The translations under genes were made by a program, and so were the position numbers. Below the pieces are notes generated by a model that saw only the letters and a program-made list of their open reading frames with translations, ran no database searches and was not told the origin of the DNA. From a virus, in IMG/VR virus record IMGVR_UViG_3300032897_000016, positions 1 through 36,097 of that record: a DNA stretch of 36,097 bases. One strand, 5' to 3'. The stretch's first letter is position 1, and the number at the start of each line of letters is the position of its first letter. Positions 6,304-13,621 of this stretch are shown here, piece after piece.

Positions 6304-6983
6304 GCGACGACTTTGCCCCCGACTTCCGCTGCCCCTGGGGCCACAGCGTCGGAGCCCAGAAAAAGGACGGAGTCGCCGTCGCTGCCGGCGTCGACATCAA
6401 GAAGGCGTTCGCGGCGTACCGGAAGCTCCCGCCGTTCGTCGGGAACCTCGGCCACGTGAAACTCGTCGTGGGGCACCGCGCCGAAGCGAAGTGGTCAGGT
6501 CACGCGAAGACGTACCGGCGTCAGATCCGGGTCGCCTACGGCCCCTCTGCAACCAAGGCAGAGGTTTTGGAGGTCCTGATGCACGAGATGGTGCATCTCG
6601 CCTGCCCGCGGCGTGAGGGGCACGGAGAGCGATTCAAACTGACGCTCCGCCGGGCCGCTCGGGAGCTCTGGGGCATCGAGGTTCCGATCATCCAGGGCAA
6701 GGATCGAGGCGACAGGCACAACGCGGCCTACGCCATGGACCGCCTCATCATGACGGCGCTCGAGGGGCTCATCGCCGATGGGAAGGCGGAGACGTTTCCC
6801 TACGAGCCTGAGACGAAGACGAAGAGGCCACCCGTGAACCTCGTCGAGAAACGCGCTGCGCACGCCGTGAAGATGCTTGCGAGGGCGGAGAAACGTGCGA
6901 AGGCGGCTCAGCGTACGCTCACCAAGTGGCGGACGAAGGTGAGGTACTACGAAAAGCAGGCGGCGAAGCGAGGTTCCGGGTGA
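6300..6983 (+). CDS. SprT-like zinc metalloprotease
   Basis: A 227-residue protein from GTG 6300 (GTGA overlap). The HExxH motif HEMVH (H95, E96, H99) followed by GHGERF (H108) matches the SprT/Spartan zinc-protease core, with H108 as third ligand. Eukaryotic Spartan degrades proteins crosslinked to DNA; prokaryotic and phage SprT-like proteins are poorly known. The C-terminal 60 residues are a basic coiled-coil (VEKRAAHAVKMLARAEKRAK) that could bind DNA. In the operon it follows small unknown genes; a role in clearing proteins from phage DNA is inference. Confidence 0.75.
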   Translation: MSDDFAPDFRCPWGHSVGAQKKDGVAVAAGVDIKKAFAAYRKLPPFVGNLGHVKLVVGHRAEAKWSGHAKTYRRQIRVAYGPSATKAEVLEVLMHEMVHLACPRREGHGERFKLTLRRAARELWGIEVPIIQGKDRGDRHNAAYAMDRLIMTALEGLIADGKAETFPYEPETKTKRPPVNLVEKRAAHAVKMLARAEKRAKAAQRTLTKWRTKVRYYEKQAAKRGSG

Positions 6984-7002
6984 CCGACGTTTCAGGCGAT
7001 TG

Positions 7003-7010
7003 AAGGAGGT
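7003..7010 (+). promoter_or_regulatory. Strong Shine-Dalgarno site
   Basis: AAGGAGGT, 5 nt before ATG 7016. It is one of the few near-perfect sites in the window and fixes this start where no gene overlap exists. Confidence 0.6.
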
Positions 7011-7015
7011 CGAAA

Positions 7016-7336
7016 ATGAAAAAGAAGAAGACACGTAGCCCCAAAGCGCGCCACCCGATGCAGCCCGTCGTTGTCGACGAACACGGCATTCATCGTTTCA
7101 AGGCGAACAAGATCGTACGATACATGCTCGACGAGGGTACGAAGACCAGGTTGTTCGACCTGAATAAGTTCGCGATCCTCGATTTCGACAACACGGATCA
7201 TGAGCAACTTGCGCAGCTCATCGGATACTCGGTGAGCGGCGCGTGCGAGCTCTCGTACATGAGCGACGCCGTCTGCAACGCGGCGCTCGCGGAGTCCGCG
7301 AAGCTCGCCGGTTCTAAGAAGAAAAAGGCACGATGA
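7016..7336 (+). CDS. Hypothetical protein with lysine-rich ends
   Basis: A 106-residue protein with KKKK at both ends. The centre (DEHGIHRFKANKIVRYMLDEGTK and HEQLAQLIGYSVSGACELSYM) resembles proteins described as small phage-encoded acidic/helical proteins, but I cannot assign a family. The strong ribosome-binding site implies higher expression than its neighbours. Confidence 0.6.
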   Translation: MKKKKTRSPKARHPMQPVVVDEHGIHRFKANKIVRYMLDEGTKTRLFDLNKFAILDFDNTDHEQLAQLIGYSVSGACELSYMSDAVCNAALAESAKLAGSKKKKAR

Positions 7337-7530
7337 CCGCCCCCCGCGGCCTCCCCGACCGGATCTGGCTCGTCATCTGGCCCAACGGCGAGCGCCACGT
7401 GTTCCACAAAGAGCCGCTCGAAGGCATGGCCGAGTGGTCGAAGGGCGTGCCGGCGACGATCGTGGAGTATCGGTTCGAGAAGGTCACGCACGTGGCGCCG
7501 CCTGCGAAGAAGAAAGCAGGAGCGAAGTGA
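7333..7530 (+). CDS. Small hypothetical protein
   Basis: A 65-residue protein, ATGA overlap at 7333. Short strands (RIWLVIWPNGERHVFHK, ATIVEYRFEKVTHV) suggest a small beta-sheet protein with a lysine-rich tail. Unknown. Confidence 0.55.
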   Translation: MTAPRGLPDRIWLVIWPNGERHVFHKEPLEGMAEWSKGVPATIVEYRFEKVTHVAPPAKKKAGAK

Positions 7531-7718
7531 AGAACAACGACTTGGTCAAGCTGCTGATCGACGACAAACGGCGCGAGAACCGAGCACTACGGGACAAGAC
7601 ACCAACGCACCTACGCCCGCCTCCGCGCCCTTCCTGCCCCCGCTGCGGCGCCTACATGGCCTGGGGCACCGACGCTAAGCCGGAGTGCCCGTTCTGCGAC
7701 GGGGGCGTCGAGGGGTAG
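7527..7718 (+). CDS. Small zinc-ribbon protein
   Basis: A 63-residue protein from GTG 7527 (GTGA overlap). The C-terminus has two knuckles, CPRCGAY and CPFCDGG, 18 residues apart: a classic four-Cys zinc ribbon. Its 3' end overlaps the convergent gene ending at 7675 by 44 nt. Confidence 0.6.
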   Translation: MKNNDLVKLLIDDKRRENRALRDKTPTHLRPPPRPSCPRCGAYMAWGTDAKPECPFCDGGVEG

Positions 7719-7989
7719 CCGGCGTCGTAACGTCGCTCCGCACTGCCTCGTCCACCTTGTCCAAGAAGTCGTGCAACCGACTCCAGTGGAGATCGGCTTG
7801 CTTGATCAAAGAGGCGGCTTCGGGCCCACGGAGCCGACCGTTCAGGAACTCTCGCTGGATCTCGCGCGTGAGCTGCATCAAAACGCAATGCTGAATCGTC
7901 GCGATGTTCGCAATCCAGTGCTTGGGCTCGCGAGGACGCGCAATCACAGCGCCCTTTCGCCTCGATCTGCGTCGGCGGCTACTCGCCAC
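7675..7989 (-). CDS. Basic helical hypothetical protein
   Basis: A 104-residue protein from GTG 7989, last gene of the 11-gene minus operon, overlapping its upstream neighbour by 11 nt. The arginine-rich ends flank a helical core (IATIQHCVLMQLTREIQREF). Likely nucleic-acid-binding by charge only. Convergent overlap with the zinc-ribbon gene is seen. Confidence 0.5.
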   Translation of the reverse strand: MASSRRRRSRRKGAVIARPREPKHWIANIATIQHCVLMQLTREIQREFLNGRLRGPEAASLIKQADLHWSRLHDFLDKVDEAVRSDVTTPATPRRPRRRTGTPA

Positions 7990-8557
7990 GCCGCCCGTCC
8001 TCCGTCCAGTACCCGAGGAGCCCCACGACCATGTTCTGCACCATCGCGTCGGGGTCGAAATCCTTCTCCTTGCCGTTCATCGTGCTCGCGCGGATCGCGT
8101 AGCGGGCCGCGTCGCGGATCTGAGCCGCGCACTGATTCCGAAACGGACTCACGCCCATACGCATCGGCATCGGAGGCTCGTTGCGCCCTTCGGCATAGAG
8201 CCAGTGCGTCTTCGGGAGCGGATACGAAGCAACGAATGCGCCGCTACCGTCTGGGAGACGCACCCCAGGGCCGTTCGGCGAGAGCGGCTCACATCCAGGA
8301 CCTAGCTCGACCTTCGCGGTGTAGCGCGGCACATCGGCTGGACAATAGGCTTCCCACTGCTTGGCGACGCGCGCTCTCTCCGCTTCCAGTTCGTGCGACG
8401 TCCAGACGGTCTTCCCGTCAAGCATCACCTCGATGCCGGCGTCGCGCTGAGCGATCCCGAAGAGGCCCATGTCGGTCTCGATACCGACGCCAGAGAAGAC
8501 ATCCGAGAGCGTGATCGCGGGCTCGCCGTCCGAGTCGCGGACCGCTTTGATCTTCAC
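7979..8557 (-). CDS. Hypothetical protein
   Basis: A 192-residue protein from GTG 8557 (GTGA overlap). N-terminal strands (GIETDMGLFGIAQRDAGIEVML), a central Pro/Gly-rich part, and a helical C-terminus (FRNQCAAQIRDAARYAIRAS). No family recognised. Confidence 0.6.
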   Translation of the reverse strand: MKIKAVRDSDGEPAITLSDVFSGVGIETDMGLFGIAQRDAGIEVMLDGKTVWTSHELEAERARVAKQWEAYCPADVPRYTAKVELGPGCEPLSPNGPGVRLPDGSGAFVASYPLPKTHWLYAEGRNEPPMPMRMGVSPFRNQCAAQIRDAARYAIRASTMNGKEKDFDPDAMVQNMVVGLLGYWTEDGRRGE

Positions 8558-8835
8558 GGAGGCACCATGAAATCGCCGCCAAAGGGCGCGGACTGCCGGC
8601 TAAACCCACGGGGACCGAGTTTCATCAGCATCCACATAAGCAACTCCGCATCCTCGCCTTCGATGCGGATCGGCTGGCCACCGCCCGGCGGCGTGATGAT
8701 CAAGTAGGCCGGAAGAACCGGAGGCTCGAATCCGGGAGGCAGCGGTGGACCGCCGATCCGTTTCGCCATCGGCGCCGGCTCGCTCACGAGCGTCACCGAC
8801 ATCCGTTCGGTCTGGATTGTCCACTGATCTCTCAT
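8554..8835 (-). CDS. Hypothetical protein
   Basis: A 93-residue protein; ATG 8835 is chosen for its ATGA overlap with the upstream stop. The proline-rich middle (GGPPLPPGFEPPVLP) is followed by a strand (AYLIITPP) and a helix (EDAELLMWMLMKLG). Unknown function. Confidence 0.5.
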   Translation of the reverse strand: MRDQWTIQTERMSVTLVSEPAPMAKRIGGPPLPPGFEPPVLPAYLIITPPGGGQPIRIEGEDAELLMWMLMKLGPRGFSRQSAPFGGDFMVPP

Positions 8836-9128
8836 CCCCGCCTCCGCCGCCTCGACTCCGCCACCGCCGCCGTTCCTTGCTCCCACAAGATTTTGAGCCC
8901 GTCCTTGAGCGACGGATCTGCGAGCTTGTCGGCGACGGTCTTCACCGCGCGCACGGTGGGGTGGTCGAGCACGCCGTCGAGCGGCGTGAGCTCGAGAAGA
9001 TCGTACTTTCGGATGACCTTGATCGCCCGGAGCGCGAACGTATTCCGCTCCTCGGCCTCCACGCCGTCATCGAGCGCTTGATCGATGAGGCGCTTCGCGA
9101 GCGCGCGCTTCTCTTCCTTCACGCTCAT
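8832..9128 (-). CDS. Small helical protein, DUF2786-like pattern
   Basis: A 98-residue protein. LAKRLIDQALDDGVEAEERNTF followed by ALRAIKVIRKYDLLEL recalls the DUF2786 helix pair found in phage and bacterial proteins, but the match is by eye. ATG 9128 forms an ATGA overlap. Basic tail RRRRRG. Confidence 0.5.
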   Translation of the reverse strand: MSVKEEKRALAKRLIDQALDDGVEAEERNTFALRAIKVIRKYDLLELTPLDGVLDHPTVRAVKTVADKLADPSLKDGLKILWEQGTAAVAESRRRRRG

Positions 9129-9277
9129 CTCGCCGGCCTCCCGAACGGGAGGATCGCCTTCGCGTTGTGCCCGCGCCGCGTGCTCGGCTTCACCGCCTTT
9201 GCGGGCTGCTCCAGCTTCACGGGCTTCTTCAGAGAACGCCCGGGGGGCGTCTTCTTCATGACCCGGTACGCGGTCAT
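9125..9277 (-). CDS. 50-residue basic protein
   Basis: ATG 9277 overlaps the stop of the zinc-knuckle gene by ATGA. The product is Lys/Arg/Pro-rich (MKKTPPGRSLKKPVKLEQPA) and probably disordered. A longer upstream frame would run through the zinc-knuckle gene and is not favoured. Confidence 0.45.
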   Translation of the reverse strand: MTAYRVMKKTPPGRSLKKPVKLEQPAKAVKPSTRRGHNAKAILPFGRPAR

Positions 9278-9369
9278 CCGGGGCACGTGCGCGCGTTGTG
9301 ACCGCTCTTGCGGCACACGGAGCACGCCTTCTTGGTCTTCTTCGCCTTCTTCTTTTTCTTCTTCGCCAT
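9274..9369 (-). CDS. 31-residue CCHC zinc-knuckle microprotein
   Basis: ATG 9369 is preceded by GGAGAAG at a good distance, 12 nt after the previous stop. A 14-residue lysine arm (MAKKKKKKAKKTKK) is followed by CSVCRKSGHNARTC: C-x2-C-x4-H-x4-C, the exact spacing of retroviral-type nucleic-acid-binding zinc knuckles. The whole protein is thus one knuckle on a polycation. Binding of single-stranded DNA or RNA is the likely property; the purpose is unknown. ATGA overlap links it to the next gene. Confidence 0.6.
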   Translation of the reverse strand: MAKKKKKKAKKTKKACSVCRKSGHNARTCPG

Positions 9370-9381
9370 CGTGCTTCTCCT

Positions 9382-9627
9382 TCAGTCGTTGTCGGGATCG
9401 TCTTCTGGATCTTCGGACTCTTCGCGCCGCTTGCCCCTCCGGCGAGCCTTCCCGCCCTCGAAGCGCTCTTCGTACTCCTGGAGCATCGCGTCGGCGAAGC
9501 CGGTCGCCAAGTCCGTCATGTCGTCGAGAAGATCGTCGTCCGTCTTGATGTCGTCGGGGATCACGTACCGCGCCATCGCGTCGTGCGTCCAGCCGACCCA
9601 GAGCGTCCTCTTCTCATCTTCTTTCAC
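9382..9627 (-). CDS. Acidic hypothetical protein
   Basis: An 81-residue protein from GTG 9627 (GTGA overlap). RTLWVGWTHDAMARYVIPDD is followed by very acidic helices and a tail ending EDPEDDPDND. No family recognised. Confidence 0.5.
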   Translation of the reverse strand: MKEDEKRTLWVGWTHDAMARYVIPDDIKTDDDLLDDMTDLATGFADAMLQEYEERFEGGKARRRGKRREESEDPEDDPDND

Positions 9628-9905
9628 GTCCGATTCCTCCTCGCCCCCGGCGACACATCGAACCGCGCGCTGTGCGACGTGCGCTTCGCGCCGTGGCAGA
9701 ACTCGCCGCGCCCCGCGCCGCAGATCGGGCACTCGACGTCGAGGGGGAAGAGCGGTGCGAGCCCAATCGCGTTCTCGATCTCGGCGAGACGCATCGCCTG
9801 CTCGTCGAGACGCTTCCGGACGTTGCGCTCGATGACGGAGAGCAAGAAGCAATTTGCGGCGCTCATGAAAGTCGCGAGGAGCGCCACCTTCTCGAAGGGG
9901 CTCAT
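9624..9905 (-). CDS. Small protein with phage-type zinc motif
   Basis: A 93-residue protein, ATG 9905 (ATGA overlap). A hydrophobic helix (LLATFMSAANCFLLSV) and a coiled-coil precede CPICGAGRGEFCHGAKRTSH, a C-x2-C-x6-C-x6-H pattern common in small phage proteins whose function is unknown. Confidence 0.6.
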   Translation of the reverse strand: MSPFEKVALLATFMSAANCFLLSVIERNVRKRLDEQAMRLAEIENAIGLAPLFPLDVECPICGAGRGEFCHGAKRTSHSARFDVSPGARRNRT

Positions 9906-11182
9906 GCTCGCGCCCTCTTCGCGAGCTTCTGCTCCAATTTTCGAGCGCGCTTCCGAAACCTGACAGCACGGCGCGCGTACTGCGCTGCGAGTGAACGGAG
10001 CTCCTTCACGGTCTCCTTACGACGCAGAAAACGCCGTCGACGTCGCCCGTTGTAAGGACCGCCGATGAGCGAGTCGTACACCACCGCGATCCCCTCGCGC
10101 TCCGCCACGCGCCGAATCGAGTCGGTGTCGACACGCCGACGCCGCAGCCCCTTGACGAGCGCTTCGCGCGCCTCGGCGGGCGTGTTCGGATGGATCACCA
10201 TCGCGGACAGCACGTCGCGCATCAGCTCTCCCCTAGAGTCACGTCGGTGCCGCTTGAGCCCCTTCGCCTTCAACCGCGACACGCGCCGACGGATTTCCTC
10301 CAGCACCACCCACGGCGCGGCGTCGTTGCAGCAGACCGCTCTCAACGCCCGCGCCATCGCGTAGGGGTTCTTCTTGGCGTTCTTGACGATGATTGGAAGA
10401 GCGGACTCGATCTGTTCTCGAGTCGCGTCACCCGCGTGGATCCGCGACATGGCGGAGCCGGGATACTTCTCGCTGCGCTCGTAGATCTCACGGAAGATGT
10501 CGAAGACACGCGCGCCGTACGCTTTGGCGAGCGCGAGCAGATCGGTGCGGTGATCGTTCGACGTGAAGACCTCGAGCCCGTTGTAGGCGTCCGCGCAGCG
10601 CGGCACCATGAGCGCGACCTTGTCGAACTCGTCGGCCTTCGGCCTCTTGCGTTCGAAGAAGAAAAAGATCGCGTTCTGCGTCTCGTAGTCCTCGAAGTAG
10701 CCTTCGCGGAGCATCGCGATACACCACTGCGTGCCGAGACCGTAGTGCCCGCTCGCCTGCTTGTTCTTGATGTGCCGGACGATGAGATCGTCCGAGTCGT
10801 AGACGACGTCGGCTTCGATCGCGCCCTCGATCCGGTAGAGCTTCTCGCGTTTTCGACGCTTGCGATCGGACGCGCGCTGGAGCTTGAGCAAGTTGTCGCG
10901 CAGCTTCGCGAGATCCTGCGGGCGGTACGTGTAGATATCGGGATCGATCCGCGGCTGCCGCTGACGTCGACGACGAGCGCCAGGTAGCGGGTGCCCGCTG
11001 AACCGATGGAAGAGATCGAGGACGTCCGCGATCTCGGGCGCGAGCGCTTGCCCGGACTCGAGCATCTTCGCGCCCCAGTCAAGGTACTTGAGCTTCCTCG
11101 ACGGGTCGCGCGAGGCGAGCAGACGGATCCCTTCCTCGTGTTCGGGATGTTTCTGGAGAGCGGCGTCGAGGCGAGTGCTCAT
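9902..11182 (-). CDS. Large uncharacterised protein with G-T-x-W-C motif
   Basis: A 426-residue protein, the largest in its operon. ATG 11182 is chosen by the ATGA overlap. Order: helical N-terminus (KYLDWGAKMLES), a region with the segment DIYTYRPQDLAKLRDNL, then strands with ASGHYGLGTQWCIAM and YFEDYETQNAIFFFFERKR, then helical repeats and a highly basic C-terminus. The AS-x-YG-x-GT-x-WC pattern recalls uncharacterised proteins I associate with large phages, in which a conserved Trp-Cys follows a Gly-Thr turn; no biochemical role is known to me. The C-terminal 80 residues are rich in Arg and may bind nucleic acid. Possible enzyme, given conserved Cys; unproven. Confidence 0.6.
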   Translation of the reverse strand: MSTRLDAALQKHPEHEEGIRLLASRDPSRKLKYLDWGAKMLESGQALAPEIADVLDLFHRFSGHPLPGARRRRQRQPRIDPDIYTYRPQDLAKLRDNLLKLQRASDRKRRKREKLYRIEGAIEADVVYDSDDLIVRHIKNKQASGHYGLGTQWCIAMLREGYFEDYETQNAIFFFFERKRPKADEFDKVALMVPRCADAYNGLEVFTSNDHRTDLLALAKAYGARVFDIFREIYERSEKYPGSAMSRIHAGDATREQIESALPIIVKNAKKNPYAMARALRAVCCNDAAPWVVLEEIRRRVSRLKAKGLKRHRRDSRGELMRDVLSAMVIHPNTPAEAREALVKGLRRRRVDTDSIRRVAEREGIAVVYDSLIGGPYNGRRRRRFLRRKETVKELRSLAAQYARRAVRFRKRARKLEQKLAKRARA

Positions 11183-11511
11183 TGCGGGTGCTCTTCGCCG
11201 ACGAACTTCACGACGCGCGAATCCAAACACACGACGCGCATACCGAAACCGAGCGTGGGCGTACCGTGCAGCTCGGCGCACTTGTCGAACTCCAGGTCGC
11301 GCCTGCGCAGCCACGCGTCTTGCGCATCCTGGTTCCGAAGGCGCTCTTCGATTGGTTGAGGTGCAGGGAACGCTACCTGCGTCGACGCCGAAGCACGCGC
11401 GTTGGGCGCAGCGATCAGCGCGGGCTTACGGCGTGAAGACAATCCCACGAAGAGGCCGAGCACAACGAGCACTCCGATTGCTGCGGTCTCTAACCAGTGC
11501 CAGTTCCTCAT
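11179..11511 (-). CDS. Single-pass membrane-anchored hypothetical protein
   Basis: A 110-residue protein: one N-terminal transmembrane helix (ETAAIGVLVVLGLFVGL), a basic stop (SSRRK), a low-complexity linker and a small domain with two cysteines (CAELHGTPTLGFGMRVVC) that could form a disulfide outside the cytoplasm. Topology resembles small phage spanin or inhibitor subunits, but no family is assigned. ATGA overlaps at both ends. Confidence 0.55.
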   Translation of the reverse strand: MRNWHWLETAAIGVLVVLGLFVGLSSRRKPALIAAPNARASASTQVAFPAPQPIEERLRNQDAQDAWLRRRDLEFDKCAELHGTPTLGFGMRVVCLDSRVVKFVGEEHPQ

Positions 11512-11681
11512 GCCGCGCGAGCGCTCCGTTTTGACATCAACTTCTCCGCGAGGATCGCTCGGATGACCGCGCTCGTCTTCACCTCCGCACCAGCCCGCTT
11601 GCTCATGCGTTTCCGTTCGAGTTCGACTGCATTCCGCAGCTCGGGCGGAAGCCGAAGATCGACCTTTTCGGTGTGCTTCAC
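11508..11681 (-). CDS. Ribbon-helix-helix regulator A
   Basis: A 57-residue protein from GTG 11681. The strand KVDLRLP, helices PELRNAVELERKRMSK and EVKTSAVIRAILAEKL fit the Arc/CopG ribbon-helix-helix fold, which binds DNA as a dimer through the paired strands. It is a clear paralogue of the protein at 15654-15827: same length and about half the residues identical. The start is fixed by a TATAGT -10 box 7 nt upstream and by the equal length of the paralogue; the longer open frame upstream would cover both promoters. It heads the 11-gene minus operon and probably represses its own promoter through the palindrome TTGTCSGACAA. Confidence 0.75.
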   Translation of the reverse strand: MKHTEKVDLRLPPELRNAVELERKRMSKRAGAEVKTSAVIRAILAEKLMSKRSARAA

Positions 11682-11688
11682 GAAGCCG

Positions 11689-11717
11689 ACTATATCCGAG
11701 TCGGATTTGTCCGACAA
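11689..11717 (-). promoter_or_regulatory. Promoter of RHH gene A
   Basis: Minus strand: TTGTCG (11717-11712), 17-nt spacer, TATAGT (11694-11689), 7 nt to GTG 11681. The -35 is the right half of the operator palindrome. Confidence 0.6.
11707..11717. promoter_or_regulatory. Operator palindrome A
   Basis: TTGTCCGACAA: perfect 5-bp half sites around one central base, overlapping the RHH gene A -35. The same palindrome (central base G) occurs at the same place beside RHH gene B. Arc/CopG-type dimers typically bind such sites. Confidence 0.6.
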
Positions 11718-11722
11718 GTCTC

Positions 11723-11752
11723 TTGACGTCGATCCCGACGCGGGAGTAGCGT
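11723..11752 (+). promoter_or_regulatory. Divergent promoter for the 11835-14204 operon
   Basis: TTGACG (11723-11728), 18-nt spacer, TAGCGT (11747-11752). It starts 5 nt from the operator palindrome. The copy beside RHH gene B has the same -35 and the same 18-nt spacer. Confidence 0.5.
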
Positions 11753-11790
11753 CGTCTTTCTCGTCATCATCGTCGAAAAGGAGTCCCCGC

Positions 11791-11838
11791 TTGGCGAAAG
11801 CTGGTTGGATCACGTGTCTGCTCGTGAGGTGGTCGTGA
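11791..11838 (+). CDS. Possible 15-codon leader ORF
   Basis: TTG 11791 follows an AAAAGGAG site at 6-7 nt and encodes about 15 residues (AKAGWITCLLVRWS after the start). Its TGA overlaps GTG 11835 by GTGA. This is the only good ribosome-binding site in this leader, so the short ORF could deliver ribosomes to the next gene. Too short to judge by composition. Confidence 0.25.
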   Translation: MAKAGWITCLLVRWS

Positions 11839-12176
11839 GCTACGCCGCCATCGATCTTCGGATCGGGATCCTCGAACTTTTCGTCGACGCGGCACGCGTC
11901 AACCCGCCGCCCGTCTGGTTTCCCATCAAGTTGTGGCGCGCACGCGAGCATCCTCAGCCGCGTCCCAAGCTGCCGGTCGTAGAGGTTCGTCGGCGCGCGA
12001 AGGATCGCAGAAAACGAGTAGAAGCCACCGTGCGCGCGCAGCGCATCGCGGAGCGAGAGAGGAACTACATCATGTTCGTGCGTAGGCCGGAAGCGCCGAA
12101 GCCAGTCGCGTCGTTCCCCAACTACTTCTGCTCGAAGTGCCGATCGACGGCGCCGACGCATCGGTGCCCGGGATGA
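11835..12176 (+). CDS. Basic protein with C-terminal zinc motif
   Basis: A 113-residue protein. GTG 11835 is chosen for the GTGA junction with the leader ORF; an in-frame TTG at 11805 is an alternative. After a short N-terminal domain (AAIDLRIGILELFVDAARV) comes a basic helix (RRRAKDRRKRVEATVRAQRI) and a C-terminal FCSKCRSTAPTHRCPG, giving C-x2-C, H, C for zinc. First gene of the operon controlled by the RHH A region. Confidence 0.55.
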   Translation: MSYAAIDLRIGILELFVDAARVNPPPVWFPIKLWRAREHPQPRPKLPVVEVRRRAKDRRKRVEATVRAQRIAERERNYIMFVRRPEAPKPVASFPNYFCSKCRSTAPTHRCPG

Positions 12177-12451
12177 AAACGAAAGACCAGATGCGCCTCG
12201 GCCACGGCGCCGCGATCCGTCGACAAGACGGAAAGCTCAGCGTCGGCACCTTCGTCGAAGTGAAGGAGGGGCAACCGATCCCGGAGGGCTACGAACTCAT
12301 CCGCGTCGGCGCCGAAGGCGAAGACGGCTGGCGCGATGTCACGTCGATCTACGGCGGCGAGCGGAGCGGACCCGCGCAGGTTGCGACGCCCGCGTACCGC
12401 GAGGGCTACGACAGAATTTTCGGAAAGAAGCCCGTCATCGGAGAAGCATGA
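12173..12451 (+). CDS. Hypothetical protein
   Basis: A 92-residue protein, ATGA overlap at 12173. Contains GAAIRRQDGKLSVGTFVEVK and EGYELIRVGAEG strands, suggesting a small beta domain. No family recognised. Confidence 0.5.
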   Translation: MKTKDQMRLGHGAAIRRQDGKLSVGTFVEVKEGQPIPEGYELIRVGAEGEDGWRDVTSIYGGERSGPAQVATPAYREGYDRIFGKKPVIGEA

Positions 12452-12741
12452 TGAAACCAGAGAAGGTCCGGTACCGATTCTTTTTCTTCCGTCCCTCGTC
12501 GGACATACCGAACTTCGAACTCGAAGCAGGCCCCTTCACGCCGCTCGAAGCGTCCGCGTTCGGACAGATGGAGACGGCCAAGAAAACGATGGCGACCGGC
12601 GAAACGTGGGGATGTCACTACCAGGAGATCGTCGCCTACGACACCGGGCGCCGACCACTCTGGATCGGCGTCGTCATCGCGATCTGCTCCATCGTCATCG
12701 GGCTCATCCTCGGTGATTTTTTGGCGAGGACGCTTCGATGA
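12448..12741 (+). CDS. C-terminally membrane-anchored hypothetical protein
   Basis: A 97-residue protein, ATG 12448 (ATGA overlap; a second ATG follows directly). The N-terminal domain starts YRFFFFRPSS; a single hydrophobic helix (WIGVVIAICSIVIGLILGDF) lies at the C-terminus, as in tail-anchored proteins. Unknown role. Confidence 0.55.
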   Translation: MMKPEKVRYRFFFFRPSSDIPNFELEAGPFTPLEASAFGQMETAKKTMATGETWGCHYQEIVAYDTGRRPLWIGVVIAICSIVIGLILGDFLARTLR

Positions 12742-12932
12742 CCACGTGCGTGTCTTGCGGTAAGTCGGCCGACGTAGAAATCGAAACGATCGTCCACCCG
12801 CTCACTGCGCGCGGAGAACAAATGTTCGAAATGATGCGCAAGGTGCCAAACATCGTACCCATGTGCATAGATTGCACGAAGCGTGCTGGCGCTGCGGTCG
12901 AGCGGGGCGACTTCGCCGAGGAAGAACCATGA
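12738..12932 (+). CDS. Small zinc-binding protein
   Basis: A 64-residue protein, ATGA overlap. Two C-x2-C pairs (CVSCGK near residue 4 and CIDCTK near residue 43) flank a helical middle, a zinc-ribbon arrangement. Unknown function. Confidence 0.6.
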   Translation: MTTCVSCGKSADVEIETIVHPLTARGEQMFEMMRKVPNIVPMCIDCTKRAGAAVERGDFAEEEP

Positions 12933-13621
12933 CTCCGAATCAAATCCGCCACACCCTCGATCGCCTCGACACTGTCATCAACCTTCTCCACAAACGTCTT
13001 CCTGGTGGCGGCCTGCTGGTCGACACGGCCACATTGAACGATCTCGTCGCGGACTCGGATTCGCTGCGTTCTTTCTTCCAACACTTCTTCCAACATCATT
13101 TTGGCTTTTCCTCGAACCAATCCCGCATCGTCGCTTGGGTCCGCAAAGTGTTCGACGAAGCTACCGCCACGAACGCCCCCGAACGCGCTCTTCGGCTCGT
13201 CGAGGAAGCCATCGAGCTCGCACAGGTGTGCGGCGTCGACGCCGCGGCGCTCCACCGCCTCGTGGACTACGTTTTCAATCGTCCCGTCGGCGAGCCCTCG
13301 CAGGAGATCGCGGGCTGCATGGTGACGCTCTACTCAGCAGCGCACGCGCTCGGTGTGGACGCCGACGAGGCGTTCGAGCGAGAGCTCTCGCGGATCCAGC
13401 AGCCGGAGGTCATCGACCGGGTGCGGCGGAGGCAGAAGGAGAAGAGGGAGGCGCTCGTGGCGACGATGGAACTTCCAGGAGGTTGGAGGACACGGGCGCC
13501 GGAACCGGATCGTGTGCCGATCGATCCGATGTTCGATCCGGTGGTGAGGCCCATCGAAGAGCTCCCGGGCGCGCGGCCCTCGCCGTCGGGGCTCGAGGGA
13601 CCGAAACGAGGCTCGCCGTGA
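12929..13621 (+). CDS. MazG-like nucleotide pyrophosphohydrolase (first)
   Basis: A 230-residue protein, ATG 12929 (ATGA overlap). Residues about 85-150 carry the all-alpha NTP-PPase pattern: RLVEEAIELAQVCG (EExxE metal-binding helix), then NRPVGEPSQEIAGCMVTLYSAAHALGVDADEAFERELSRI. In the classical motif the second helix reads ExxD; here it is EIAG, so one metal ligand seems replaced, a variant that I recall in phage/plasmid homologues. Members hydrolyse (d)NTPs to monophosphates. The N-terminal 80 residues are unassigned and the C-terminus is proline-rich and probably disordered. Confidence 0.6.
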   Translation: MTPNQIRHTLDRLDTVINLLHKRLPGGGLLVDTATLNDLVADSDSLRSFFQHFFQHHFGFSSNQSRIVAWVRKVFDEATATNAPERALRLVEEAIELAQVCGVDAAALHRLVDYVFNRPVGEPSQEIAGCMVTLYSAAHALGVDADEAFERELSRIQQPEVIDRVRRRQKEKREALVATMELPGGWRTRAPEPDRVPIDPMFDPVVRPIEELPGARPSPSGLEGPKRGSP

